Of a stretch of 64,000 nucleotides of DNA, positions 34,990-47,268 are shown in pieces. This DNA is from Rhexocercosporidium sp. MPI-PUGE-AT-0058 (lineage: Eukaryota > Ascomycota > Leotiomycetes > Helotiales). The stretch is taken from contig JAGTJL010000039.1 in the NCBI GenBank assembly GCA_020746875.1, positions 1 through 64,000 of the forward strand, read 5' to 3'. Within the stretch, counting starts at the first letter, position 1. Each line of letters opens with the position of its first letter. The position numbers and the translations under genes are program-made. The notes beneath the pieces are model-generated. The model was not told the DNA's origin. It saw only the letters and a program-made list of their open reading frames with translations, and made no database searches.

Positions 34990-35463
34990 TAAGAGGTCAT
35001 AATTATGCCGCCGCTACCCGCTGCGCAAGTGCGGGGCTCACGTGACACAATCATGACAGAAGGTGGTGTTGACTCATCTTCATGGTCACACGCTATTGAC
35101 TCGTTGTATCGACTGTTCTACATATATATATACAGCTCGATATTCATAAAGAAAATCAATCAATTCAACCATCATCATTTTTACCCAATCATCATAATTA
35201 TCATTTGAAGACTCATTTCAGCAGAGATAAATTCTGTGACACTTACACAAGAACAAACCTTTTTATCTTTGATTCATTCCCTAATCTCTACATTGAAGTT
35301 ATTGTTGGGACATCCATATTCATTGTCTTTGCATTACTGTATATTCATTTTATTGTTAAATTATATTCATTGTCTTTGCATTGTTTGGATATGAATATTC
35401 GGACCGTATAGTTCCGGTCCTATATACTAAAGGGCTGGCCGCGGCCAAATGTTACTGTAGAAT
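34990..35463. other. AT-rich spacer, no gene
   Basis: Contains an imperfect duplication of TTCATTGTCTTTGCATT (about 35319 and 35368) and a CACGTGA site near 35039. No supported coding frame. Confidence 0.4.
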
Positions 35464-35722
35464 TGTGACGATAGGTGCACTTAGGGGCTTCTCAGCGAGT
35501 CAGGGAATTCAGGGGTTCAGAGGTAACCAAGTCATACGGAGTCGGACCAGTACCGGAGGGGTTTCGGAGGCGCCTATATATATGAACTCACACTCCCTCC
35601 ATTCCCTCTTTCCTTCTTCATCTTCTTGTTTCCTTCGTATTAGACCTATTAGCTCTCGATAGCCTCAGCTAAAAGTACTACCATATACCTCTTACACCGC
35701 TCTCTTGGCTAGTGTCGTTACA
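35464..35722 (+). mobile_element. solo LTR, family 2 (259 bp)
   Basis: Starts TGTGACGATAGGTGC and ends GTGTCGTTACA. The target duplication AGAAT is at 35459-35463 and 35723-35727. A TATA-like run (CTATATATATG) lies near 35575. No internal element sequence remains. Confidence 0.88.
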
Positions 35723-36315
35723 AGAATGTTGAGTAGCGTAAAGAATAGAACTTACTTAATTTCAATTAAAATAGAATAAAATTTGCCCTCCAAAGGAGTC
35801 AAAGGTCTAGAAAACAGTTCTTATTACTCAGAATAACACTTGTAGTACAAAGTGGTTGAATTGTAGCCGTCGATTGATCATATCAATTCTAAGAGTTAGG
35901 CGTAGTCAATTCTTACTCAAGATTTATATATCGGCCAACTACGCCATGTGTGTGTCCTTGACAGAACAACCCCATTTTGACACGAACGAGTTGACACCGG
36001 AAACAGACATGAGACGGAACGTTTTTATCGGAAACGATTGATATATTTGTACAATAATTCCCTGGTATCATTGGAATACAGCTTTCTCCAGACCCTTTAT
36101 AGTAAAATTACATATACGGTACGCCCACAATGCTGATCCTTCGCTCATGACCGTTCTCTAATCCGGCTTGAATCAATGTCTGCAGGCCGTCCTTGTTGAG
36201 GTGAATTCAAGGCACTAGAGGCCTGGCGATGATTTAATTCAACGGGAGAACAAGACCTAAAAATAAAATATGGCCTTCCCTTTGCGGTGCTACGCCGTTT
36301 GAGTTAGAGGGGGTG
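35723..36315. other. spacer, possible retroelement interior
   Basis: No gene is supported. A purine-rich tract (GAGTTAGAGGGGGTG) immediately before the LTR at 36316 looks like a polypurine tract, so part of this may be the 3' interior of that retroelement. Confidence 0.35.
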
Positions 36316-36556
36316 TGTTGAATTAGGCACTTTGGTGGTTAATTTTGGATGTGATTTCGGGCGAATTGTGCGCCGAAATTTGCAGGAATCCGTGCCCAGC
36401 CGCACCCACGAAATAGGGGGAAAATCCTTGATTTCTGATACACAGAACACACACATTGCATCAACTTTGCACCTCAATTATCGTTCTATTTATCATGATC
36501 TTGAATTTATCATGATCTTGAATTTATCATGATCTTGATACACGCAGTGTTTGACA
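36316..36556 (+). mobile_element. LTR related to the Copia relic LTR at 14775
   Basis: Starts TGTTGAATTAGGCAC and ends CACGCAGTGTTTGACA, sharing its last 20 or so bases and scattered blocks with 14775-14989. It holds three tandem copies of a 17-base unit (ATTTATCATGATCTTGA) at about 36488-36538. A polypurine-like tract precedes it, which suggests a 3' LTR. No partner was found. Confidence 0.6.
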
Positions 36557-37953
36557 CTATCCCCCCCCTGAAATAATCGCATTTGTGGCCCTTTTGTTTA
36601 CAGGGGTTTAGTAGAGGGGTAGAAACTTCTAGATATTGTAATTAGCAGTACAGTATTTATTACTCAAGAATAGAGGCTCAAATACACTTCGATATTCGTA
36701 CGTTCTTCCGAATACTCTCAAAATGGCTTCTCCTAGCCCTGAAATCCCCGATTCTCAAGACTCTTTCTTTACCTTTTAATAGCTCCATCCAAACAACGTC
36801 TCGAGACGATCGAATAGCGATTCGAACTGCCTTACAATTCGGAGTTCCTTTACCACAAATTCAAGACGTGGTCAGCAAAGTCGAACTCTCTGCCTGTACG
36901 CGGCGCTGGCTACGAACCTTCAATTATATTGGAGAGCCAAAGAGAGACCAGCGCATTCGATGGAGCTGTCGTGGGCGTCGCTGTCGCAGCAGACTGTCGC
37001 TCGAAGGGGTTGCGCCTAGAGGGCTGCAGTGACGAGCTGCCTCGACAGAACAGAGGACTACCATCAAACCGGGTATGAAAACCATCCAACACACGATTAC
37101 CTGACCTAGGGAACAGGCCCTCGACTTGTTCGACGTGGAACCGGTGCCTAGTCGTGGGATAGGACACCTCTGGGGTAGCGATGCAGAGTTTTCACCAGAC
37201 GGTATGGATCGACGTACGCACGCCAAACGTCACTCGAAGGACCTACCGAAGCTCTCGTTAATCGCAATGATCGAAGCTCTTGTTAATAGAATATTCTCGA
37301 AGCTCTCGTTAATCAAGTACACTACGAACGGAAATCGATGGCGTGTTGGATATTGAGCGGCGGGGAGCATTAGGGTTGGGAAATCTGGAGGGACGATACA
37401 TAGTACAATACTCTGTGGCAGAATCCCTAGTACACGGTACGGAGGAACTTCACTGCAGAGGCAGGCTCTACTCAAAGGCGAAGCGCTGGCGGTCCAACAG
37501 GTCTACGAAGGAAGGGACATAGGGTAGGAGAACGGGCACAGCAGGGGGTAGGAGAACAGGCACAGCAGGTTGTTGAGAACGGGCATAGCAGGGAGGGAAA
37601 ACAGACGCTCTACTTTGGTTAGTAGGAGGGAAACGTGTGCGTACGCTGCCTGGCTAGGGGTGTATAGGGCACAACTCCTGCCAGATACGGTCGGCCTTGC
37701 TGTGAGGCGTAGCACATAATGGAGGCGACAGAGCTGGTTGGCAGCTAATAGACACCTTCTATGTGGCTTGAGAGGACGGATGCGCGTGTCGGTCTATAGA
37801 GAGAGCATATAGGGCAGCAGGCATGGTGTGCTGATATAGGCTTAAGGAGCAAACAGGACAGAGGGCGTGAGGGGAGGTTTTTGAGGGGGCCAACCCTCCG
37901 AACTAGGAAAGAGTGAAGCCTGGAGGCAATAGTCTTAATAACTGGGGGAAAGC
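36557..37953. other. decayed repeat-derived region with short tandem repeats
   Basis: No intact gene. A frame opening MASPSPEIPDSQDSFFTF at 36723 stops at once. CGAAGCTCTCGTTAAT recurs three times (37249-37315). A 24-26 base unit around GAGAACGGGCACAGCAGG recurs three times (37530-37592). Probably old transposon sequence. Confidence 0.4.
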
Positions 37954-38475
37954 GTGGTAGGGTGTCGGAAGCCCTACTTATATTGTAGTCTTGACTTGCA
38001 ATATAATTCTGTACCTGCCTCCCGACTCTCCCCTCCGTCCTCCCCCTCTGATATCCAAGAGCGTTGGACCCGACGTTGGGCCGCCCATGGCCCCTCCAAC
38101 CCAATCTGGGAACAACAAGAGGACCCCCCAAACGTCAAGTCTCTGCTCCGGCACAAGGACCTCTCTAAGGCCGAGTCCTCTGCCCTGATTCAGTGCCGGT
38201 CTGGTCGAATGGGCTTTAGCCATTTCCTTAGCATAGTCCACGTTCCTGGATACGAGTCTGGGGACTGCTCCTGTGGACTTGGCCTCGAGACCCCTCGACA
38301 TGTCCTTCTCTCCTGCCCCTACGAGGAACACCGTCGCGCTGATCTTCCCCCTCCAAAGCCTAGGGAAGACCCTGAGGATTGGTCTTACTTTATTAGGCTA
38401 GTCTCTGACCCCTCCCTGGTGAAGAGCACCGGAAGCTGGCTTGTGAGAACCCCCGCCTCCGACAATTTAGCCTAG
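37954..38475 (+). pseudogene. Tad-like LINE, C-terminal end of ORF2
   Basis: The frame ends in the region typical of Tad-clade non-LTR retrotransposons after RNase H. It has a Gln-Arg-Gly block (IQCRSGRMGFSHFL) followed by a Cys/His cluster, CSCGLGLETPRHVLLSC. Upstream RT and RNase H sequence is missing, so this is a 5'-truncated copy, the usual state of LINE insertions. The 3' non-coding tail runs to the MULE border near 38697. Confidence 0.75.
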
Positions 38476-38697
38476 CAGCTACCCTTGACGATCCCTTCCC
38501 CTGACCTGGCCTACTAAGGGCCCCCTTCTTCTTTTTACCCTCCTTAAAATCCTGTACCACCTACTCCTGCTGTAACACGATTGAATGAGCAGGTTTTATT
38601 CCTTTAAAGGTTTTCCTGTACTACTACTCCCGGCGATCTACATAGCTTATAGCTAGTTCAGTGTATGAACAATAATAATAAATTTAAGACGTACTTG

Positions 38698-41600
38698 GGC
38701 TGGTGATTCCCCGACCCCCCCTCCGGATTCCCCGACCCCCTTATCCTGGATTCTGCCGGCCCACAACACTCGTATAGTACTACCATACAAATATTATGTA
38801 CCGCGTATGCCCCGGACATAGCGAACATTGAAAATAGGTAAGACAGAGGTTTCCGAACAGATCACCCTAAAGTGAAGATCGATTAGGATGATTGTAACAC
38901 ATAGATGTTTCATCAATTTGGCCTCAAAACAGGTGTATTATAACTATGTGGTGATGTTTCGGCAATGTAGCTGAAAGGCCCAAAAACACCCTTTACTCCC
39001 TGAACTCCAAACACATATATATTATCTAATAAAACGAATTGTTGGGACCATTCCATCTATACTGTTGTTGTGGTTGACTTGGCGGAGGGCATTGTGTACC
39101 GGGAATAGAGTCGTCTTGGGATAGCGGAGGAGGCCCCATTTGGGTGTGATATTGAGAGAAATCCAAGTCTATTTGTGAACCTATTCCCGGTATCATATGG
39201 CCTAATATCGCAGATGCGCTCGATAGAGGAGGAAGGGGGAGGAAGGTATTTTCGGTTGCTTGCGGACGGCCGGAATAGGTAGGACTTGGACCGAATTGCA
39301 TGCCCATCTGTGAACTCAGCCCCGGTGTTCTAAGGCCGAGTATCATAGGTTGCTGGGAGCTAACCCATTGACTTGTCTGTCCATGTTGTACTCGACCTTG
39401 GCGTTGATTATGAATATACTCCATATGTTGTAGAGACTCCATAGGTCGTCGAGAGTAGGGAACGTTAGGGCACGAATTTCGAGTGTGATTTGTCGCTCTA
39501 CAACCTCTGCAAGTTGCCTTATCGTGACCCCATTCGATACATGCTGAGCAGTGACGTAAGACAGTTTGTGTTTGTTCGAATTGACTTAATATTCGACCAG
39601 TTTGAGCTCGTCGAACTGCAGCGTGTCGGCGCTGTTGAGCTCGTCGATCTGACTCTTCAGTTCGACGTCTTTGCCGTGTTTCTGGGTCGAGAATTAGAGG
39701 TTGTAAGGTAACTAGCGCAGCGCCAGGAGGAGGTCTATACCAGTGCCAGTGGGGATGGAAATCGAGAGGTTGGATTCGAGAGTTCTCCCCCTCCATAAGT
39801 CGAGCCTTGATCATATGCCAACAAGGGATTCCTATTGAGCGCCAGTAACTGCCTGAGCAAATAGAGCTAGTATCTCCATTACGGAGACGGTCTTCCTCAC
39901 CCTTGAAGATAGTCCACTGGTTGTAGAGCTTAGTCAACGCGTGAGGAGTAATATGGCCACGAAGAGCGCTGAAAAACTCGTTTTGCGTACGGACTAGATT
40001 CCCTGATTTTTGCTGACCTCGATGAGTTCGAATTTCTGACAGTTGATGGTCAATTGCCAGCTTGACTTCACTCCAAACACCTTTCATATTCCGTGAAGGC
40101 TTCCCAATCCAGCATTTCAATACATGGTGAGCTCCCTCGAGACGTGAAGTGGTTGTAGTTCCCCCATGGAAGAACTGATCGACGTAGGCATGAACGATCT
40201 TTGTTTTGTAAGTCCCCAGCCACTTCCCAAGACAATACAAAAGAGCTAATCGGTGCTCGTCCTTCTCAGCGCATTCTCTGACTTCTTCAGGTGTTGGATT
40301 AGACCTAGTAAGGTGAGGGTTACCATCGTTCCAATGAAACTCCTCCTTCCATTCTCTCACAATATCTTCGAATTCTTCTAAGGTCTTAGCAAAAACGCAG
40401 GCTTTGAACCCCTTCAAGAACAGCTCCCAGTCCTCCTCAGTTTCGAAGTATTGCTTGCAGTGTTTCACTACATTCATACTGACATGCCAAAAGCAAATCA
40501 CCGTCTTCGTACGCGCTGTAGGGAACTTCGATTCGATGGCTTGAATAAGAGCCTCTTCGCAGTCGGTAGCAATTACTGAAGGAAAGATGCCAGGTTTGAA
40601 GCAATTCTTAAGGTGCGTTATGGCCCAATCGAAGCTTTCCTCTGTCTCACTATTCATGAAGACAACCCCTACAGTAAACCCTTGATCAAGACCATCAACA
40701 CCAAGTATATCGAGTAGTGGCATATCCCATTTGTTCGTCTTATAGGTACAATCGAGGAGGAGAATATCGGGGTTTTCGTTCAGGTAAGTAACTGACCTAT
40801 TCGTTTTAAATATTAGCTCAAATTTCACTTCTAATTACTTATAGAGCGACTTACCTAGTATCCGCAATAAACATCTTTTGAATTCTCCTAGTAATAGGAT
40901 CAATCGTGTATTCAAAGATGAGTTCTCCCTTCTCTTTGAACGCACTAAGCTCATCAATAAACGCTTGATTTGGCGCCTTCCATTGCCTCATCTCCCTAGC
41001 TACCTTCGCAGTGTGGTTGAAGATATCTCGGGAGATAATATCAATCTCAGGGTGTTGAGCTTCGAGAGCTACCTTAGTTCGAGAGCGCTAATACCAGCAG
41101 CTTGATTGGCATCGATCAGGCGCTTTTGAGCGTCATTCAACTGGCGGTGTTCATGGTACGAAGCTCGATCGTTGATATCGTGGTTATGCCTGCATTTGCC
41201 TTCCAACCAGCGCAACTGCCAAGTACCATCAGGTCTCTCGTTGACCTTCATTTTGACAGGACAGTCCGTCTTCTTGGACTGCTTCTCCTTCTTCCGGTAT
41301 GTCTCATTGAACTTCCTCCCATCGTACGCGTAGGTGTGCTTGCAGACCAGGAATTTGCGGTGTCTGTTTTTCCTCTTATCAGCGCCCCTTCCTTCAATAA
41401 TACACCACCCAGCTAACTCGGCGTGCTTGCAGGCTGCAGATTTGAGCGTCTCGAACGAAGGAAACGACCCCTCAGGAGGCAGCGATAAAGGCACGATACC
41501 TTGATTATCACGCGGTCGGAAAGCAATCCATGCAACCCTTGATGCGCGAGCGACAGCAAGATTGGCGCTATATTCAGTGGTAGCGGCTGCTTCAGCGGCG

Positions 41601-41796
41601 GCAGGGACAGACATATCGAGGAGGACGCAATATTGATCGAACTGGCCAGTTGTCGAATATAGAATCCGATAAATGCTTGACGGATGCCCTGGGCTACGAT
41701 TCTATGATGTTTACTATTGGGATTTACGCTCCAACACGATCCCGGGCACACCGCCTACATATTGGGTTCGAAGGGGGGGTCGGGGAATCACCAGCC
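38698..41796 (-). mobile_element. Mutator-like element (MULE)
   Basis: Inverted ends GGCTGGTGATTCCCCGACCC lie at 38698 and, inverted, up to 41796. The 9 bases outside (ACGTACTTG and GTCTAGTTG) match only partly, so the target duplication is not clean. The element encodes one transposase on the minus strand. It is not RIP-mutated, unlike most of the neighbouring repeats, which points to recent arrival or low copy number. Confidence 0.85.
39026..41614 (-). pseudogene. MULE transposase with FAR1-type DNA-binding domain, one frameshift
   Basis: The N-terminal exon (41614 down to 40855) starts MSVPAAAEAAATTEY and holds a FAR1/WRKY-like zinc domain with the C...C...HNHD pattern. Near 41080 one base seems missing: the frame runs to a stop at 41069, while the next frame continues with TKVALEAQHPEIDIISRD. 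A 58-base intron (40854-40797) has a GTAAGT donor. The second exon holds the DDE core (D in LLLDCTYKT, D in VIATDCEEAL, E in SRLEGAHHVL), then a SWIM-like C-x(n)-CxH (IGIPCWHMIK). It ends with a zinc knuckle (CSACIEWGHDKATC) and a Gln/Pro-rich tail. One repair would make the gene whole, or the shift may be a sequencing error. Confidence 0.85.
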
Positions 41797-42027
41797 GTCT
41801 AGTTGCTGCACGAAGGGCCGGGCCGCTTTTGCCCATATTTTAAGGGATTGCAGATGGCGCAATTGGAGCGCCTTATGTTTCGCTGTGAAGCCTGAGGCCA
41901 AAACAGCATGCTCGCTTGTTCAGCCAGAGCTAATGTAGTTTATTCGTAATCAAGGCGGTAACAATCTCACCGAAATCCTCCACCTAATTCACGTCTTTTA
42001 TTTATCACGGCATTGACGATCTTCTTC
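41797..42027. other. spacer between MULE and kinase relic
   Basis: Non-coding, presumably the former promoter of the kinase gene at 42028. A G-rich and C-rich stretch lies near 41815. Confidence 0.35.
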
Positions 42028-44681
42028 ATGGCTACCGCCTCCGAACTAGAAAAAATCAGAAGCAACCCAATCAAGGAAGAGGTAGGCGCCTTCCGTCGCC
42101 TCTTTGAATCGACATGTACCGATCTTGGTGTCGCGTTGTCGTCCGATACAGTGCAAATTGTCTTCTCAACGGCTGCCACCGCAGGTATGACTCAACTTCT
42201 TTGGATTACGTTCCTTACTAATGTACATAGTTGTCAAAAGTCATATGCTCGACCTTATCCTAGCCCTGCAAAATCAACTAGTAAGCCGTATCCTTCGTTC
42301 ACAAATAGGTGACAGAACCCTAGCTAGTGACCTTAGTATTCTATACGGTCGGGTGGATTCGAACCAGTTGAATATCGCATTGGCAATCCCTTTAATCGAC
42401 CACATTGTCCGGAATAAACCTAATGCACCGACCTAGAATGATGCGGATATTTAGTATGCCGTATTTAAATTAGTCGCGCGAACAAATCCTCTCACGCCTC
42501 CGACTGCCTTCGAGAAAGCCGTCTTCGACACGCCACTACGATCCAGCTCGGCTTCTCAGAGAGGGATTAAGCAAACACACGATAAGGTTGACCAGCGGAT
42601 ACTTGAGGAACTCACAGGCCGCGTCTACTACGATATTGGAGGCTTTTACGAGCGATACTTCGAAGGAATGTCCTGGACAAACAACGCGAGGGATATCTAC
42701 AAAGGGTCAAGAGCCCAGTATACAGAAGGGCGCTGGAGCGAGTGGCCAGAGCCTTTACCTCAAGGTCCATTCTTTAAGTGGTTCATAAGGTTTTAAGATA
42801 CTATTCTTAGCGGACTTTGCCGCAAATAACTACACATCAGCGAACAAAGTGTTAAAGGGCTCGGAGGCTGATCGCAAGCTTAACATTTTCCTCACCCCCG
42901 CCGACGCTGCCTTACCGGACGGCGAGCACAACTAGTCTAATATACTTGTTATTAAAGAACACAAACAAAATCCTAATAAGAATCGATCTGCAAAAACACT
43001 AGTGCAATTGGCAGGGTATACACGCGAAGTGTTTAAAAGTCAACCGGAGCGGCGATTCGTGCCTGGCTTTATAATCTATAGAAACATAATACGGCTCTAA
43101 GTATTCGACAGATCTAAAACGTATAACTCCAAGAAGTTCGATATTCACAAAGAGCCGGAGCGATTTATTAAGGTCCTTGCCGGCTATACGATGATATCCG
43201 ATATAAAATTAGGTTTGAACACGTTTATTAAGCGTAATAGCAACGGCAAGTATATCGTCACACGAGACGTGAGGATCTCTTTAAAAGACAAGCCAATCGC
43301 CTCGACAAAAGCGATAGTATGCCAGGGAACAACGTGTTATCGAGGAAGGAGACCCGGCTCAACAGACTAAGGGTACATTATGAAGTTCGCTTGGCCGTTT
43401 AATAAAAGGCAGCGGGAGGGAGAACTATTAAAGTTGGCAAAAGAAAAAAGAGTCACGAGCATTACTATATAATTTAATCATAAGTAGATTACTATTGACG
43501 GCGACCTAGACACTATCTCACATTTGCGACGAGCCATGAAATTTAAGTCGCCACAAAAGCCGTCAAAGAAAGCTTTTTGAGTCGATAATAGTCTAGAATC
43601 TAGCCAGGCGTACTCGAAAACAAGCCTCAGGAAAAGGTCAGAGAGCAATATAGCTCACTTAGTTAGCCTAGGAATCGGTGTAAGTAGCGCCATAACTTCT
43701 TCCTCTAAGTAGAAAAGAAAAAGAAATAAAAGACTTAATAGAGGTAACAGACTAAAGAGGTCCAAATCCGACGGTAATCATGCCAATGCGACAAATGTGC
43801 GCAAAGAAGGCCAGCTAGAGCTAGACGCAATCGGCGCTCCTAGTATTTAAGAAACAGTAGTCGACAGTCTGGTAAACTGCCGGAATTAGTGGCAACGGAA
43901 TAATATCGACAGTATTCAAGAAGCCGGAGCCGATAGTCTGACAAACGGCGAAAGTAAGACGTATGGCAACCGAGTGCACTACTGCTTAATAACTTTACCA
44001 GCTGGACGGCCTCTCCATAAATATCAATCGGTCAAAGAGCTTTTAGAAGCGCTACGCAATACTATCCAAGGCCATAAGTCGCTACTTAAAGATAAAAAGA
44101 TTCTTTATTAAGATATCTCTAAGAATAATATTATCATCACCGTACTCCCTGCCGAAGCCCCAAAAGGAAGACTAATTGACTTGGACTTGGCAAAGGAGCT
44201 GGACAGCATGCCGAGTGAGGCTCGTCACCGAACTGGCACTATGCAGTTCATGGCGATCGAGGTTCTTAAAGGCAAAGGTCACATATATCGGCACGACCTC
44301 GAGTCATTTTTCTACGTCTTCGTATGGATGTGCATTCGATATGGCTACGAAGGTACCGGCAGGCCAAAACCCACTAAGCTAATAAGACCAAAGACAAATA
44401 TACTGCGAGGTTGATATACTAGGACATATACAGAAATTGCCAATATTAAGCAGGGCTATGTTGTTAAAAACCGATTTAAGACTGTCATCGCGGAGTTTTC
44501 GCCGAAGTTCGAGAACCTCAAGCCGCTAGCTCGCGAGCTTCGAACCGCTCTCTTCCCAATCAGAGATGGGGATATTTTCACAGGCACATTCCACGACCAT
44601 AATATAATATACGATGGGATGATAGATGCATTCAGCAGAGCGATAGACCGTCTGGGAGAGAAGGAACAGGCAATTGCATAA
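42028..44681 (+). pseudogene. FunK1-type fungal protein kinase, RIP-mutated relic
   Basis: Decoded in pieces, the plus strand gives a FunK1-family serine/threonine kinase. The N-terminal exon begins MATASELEKIRSNPIKEEVG. A GRVYYDIGGFYERYF block lies near 42610, and STKAIVCQGTTCYRG near 43300 is the usual N-lobe segment. The C-lobe appears at 44165-44382 with a GRLIDLDLAKEL metal-binding loop, TGTMQFMAIEVL and HDLESFFYVFVWMC. The frame ends with TAA at 44679-44681. Many stops between 42430 and 44150 are TAA/TAG at former Gln/Trp positions. This family is often multi-copy in fungi, which would make it a RIP target. The MULE lies about 230 bases upstream of the start. Confidence 0.8.
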
Positions 44682-45570
44682 CCGTGGTCAGGCCTGGTTA
44701 TCAGCATTGGGAGGCGTATTTTTGCGTGGGTGGTTATTTTTGGGCACAAAGGGTTGGGGGAAAATTGTAGAATACCATGATACCACGGATATCAATGAAT
44801 GCTACTTATTGTATAATCCACAAATTGTTTCCCATAAATACAATGCGCCTCATGTCTACTTTCGATGACAACCTCTCCATTTTCTTTGTGGTATTCCACC
44901 CATGCATCTGATACCCCCCATCCTCGTTTTGAACGTCGCTTCCCTCGACCGTATGTGCTCCCACGTTGGGACTGGGCGACAGAAGGACAAGGTCCCCAAG
45001 ATGACCCCCCGATTCATGCTGCAATGTGGAAAGATACTGGGGCTCGTATCCTCATCTCGAAGCAACTCGAGGCACAAAATTCAGCGTCGCCTGCTATTGC
45101 CACTTAGTGACGCCAAATGCGACGCTGTCTGTTGAACCCATCCGCTTTCATACAGAGGCCCAGGGCGCAAAAAGCATAGGCCCTAGTACTATTTCAGGTG
45201 TATGTCTCCATCCCCGATTTGTAACTTAAGAATCCCAAATAGTTAAATTTCTGGAACTTTTTGCGGCCACGAGGCCGTTGGCTACAATTGGAAAATACCC
45301 AGGGGGTTATCGGAACTAGCGCATCCCTATAGCCATTGGCAGGTTAGAAACTGGCGCATCCTTACAGCCATGACAGGGAAATAAGTGCATCATCAAAAAT
45401 TTGGCCTTTCTGTCTATCCCAAGCCGTTTTTTGCTACCTCACACCGTCAACCATGTCTTAACCCTGCCATCCACACCAGGCTGTTTCATGACTATATCCC
45501 TGTGCATGTCTACTTGTACCGTAAGCCATTCCTTAACCCTGCTAAACTACTTTCGGATCTTGGTTAAGAG
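44682..45570. other. intergenic region with an imperfect direct repeat
   Basis: About 890 bases between the kinase and HET relics. Around 45313-45377 two imperfect copies of a 30-34 base unit occur, each with a GCGCATCC core followed by AGCCAT. Small frames here have no recognisable content. Confidence 0.45.
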
Positions 45571-47268
45571 CTAGTATCCATAGTAGTACCTGGGGCCAAT
45601 ACTACTACCGGATGTCCCAAACCTGCCCATGTATTCCTCTTGTTGAGGACTGTATCTTGCCACCTCCTTCGAGTCCACCTCAATGATCCAAATAGGTGTC
45701 TTGAAATGCTTGCCTCGTTTCGAAATTGCCGTTATTTTCAATATTGTCTTTTGTGCTGGTTGCATCATTCTCCCCCCAAATTCCGACTTGCCATGCTCCT
45801 TATTAGTGCATTGGTAGGACTCGTATGGCAGGAACAGATTTTCTTCAGAACCTGCCCAACACACAATATTCCACAGGCTACCTGACTGCGTGAGCCCAAA
45901 AATAACAAGATAGTCGTTTTCACTTTGAGTAAACAGAGCAGCTCCTTGTTTCGAATGTTTCGAAAAATCAACCTTATGCTCTTTTCTCATTTTAAACAAT
46001 CCTGTCAGAGGATCCCATTGCGACAAGGGATAAACGCAGCCTGGAGATGGTTGCGCTTTATTTATCATCAAACGGACATATCCCGACAACTGCTTTTGGG
46101 AGTCTAGTTCCTGGTCCTGTCTGACGTATATCGTCCTGTACCCACTATTCTGTGGCTTCAAGTCGTGCTTGTGCCGGAGGAGACTCGCACACTGAATCCT
46201 AGCGAACTGGGCAGTGGAACTTTCGGACCATTCGTTATCAAGTCCCCTAAGACGTTGCAATGAAATTGCGAATGTAGGTCTCTGCTGACCTACTTCCCGG
46301 CAATCCAAGCAAGCAATGCATTTTCCATCTTCGTCCATCGGCGCGAGATAGAGCTGGACTCTCAAGCCTTTGTTGGTAGTCTCAAATGGATCACTTTTTG
46401 CCCAAACACCAATTGACTCGATGTTCTTCGATTTGAGAAAATACTTCGGATCAGTAGCCAACAAACTCGAACATTTATCTGATGCTGCCTTTTCATCTAC
46501 TCAGGCAAAAATTGACTGATCGTCCGAGCTCTTCATGATCTCCTCTTGAAGGCGAATGAATGCCTTCTTCATCCTCTCTCCATAGAGCAGTGGCATGTTG
46601 ACGTCGAAAATGCCCATCAGACAGTACGCCATGTCTTCGGAACGAGTTGTCTCGCGCTTCGCTGCCCAGGACATCCTCTCTGCGACAGAGAACCGCTTCA
46701 TTGGCGTACCATTCAGAGCTCCAGGATAAATCCCAGTGACTTCATGGAGAACCTTGAGCAAATCGTCTTTCTTGCCAATCAATTCCCATTCACTGGAGTA
46801 GAAGTAGACATCCTTCGGCGCTATCAACTCCTGAAGAGTCCATCCACGGGTAAACCATTTACTATTGCAAAAAGAAGGATGATTACCAGATTTCGCCAGC
46901 TCCCTAGAGGACACATCTGCAAGGTATACATAGCAGACCTCCGCTTGTTGGTACCAGAAGTACATGGAATTAATAGCCTGCGTCAACTCCGCGCTGCTGG
47001 TTTTGTCGATACAGCAAGTGTCGACCCAAATGTAGTCGATGTCCGCAGCCGCAGCGACCTCTCCGCAACGTTTGATCTTGTAAAACCCAAGCTTCTGCCC
47101 TTGAGTCGCGGCACGCATGTGTGGAAGCTCCTGAAACGATACTTCTTCGCTTGGACTGCCCCATGTGTGAGACAAGATCGCGTACTTTGGATTGTCCTCC
47201 TGTCCGATTTCGAATTCCTTGATTTCGCATTCCTCGAATTCAAGGCTGATAGAGTGGAGAAGGCGCAT
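45571..47268 (-). pseudogene. HET-domain protein with a single in-frame stop
   Basis: HET proteins trigger cell death after fusion of incompatible hyphae, or act in related self/non-self responses. The frame starts MRLLHSISLEFEECEI at 47268; an ATG at 47328 is possible but the family normally starts at MRLL. HET signatures are YAILSHTWG, DYIWVDTCCID, RGWTLQELIAP and MPLLYGERMKKAFIRLQEE. At 46503-46501 a TGA stands directly after DDQSIFA, where the family has Trp (IFAW). The same frame then continues for about 310 codons of the C-terminal part to 45571. So one TGG-to-TGA change separates this from a full 565-residue protein. There are no other lesions and no RIP signature over the body. Confidence 0.88.

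Noticed and set aside
14775..36556. LTRs at 14775 and 36316 as the two ends of one Copia element
   Set aside because: They share the last 20 or so bases and scattered blocks but differ too much elsewhere, and flanking 5-mers do not match.
38689..41805. 9-bp target duplication for the MULE
   Set aside because: ACGTACTTG and GTCTAGTTG agree at only about five positions; not claimed.
44806..45229. Several overlapping 60-80 codon frames on both strands
   Set aside because: No family similarity, no start or splice context, mutual overlap; treated as chance.
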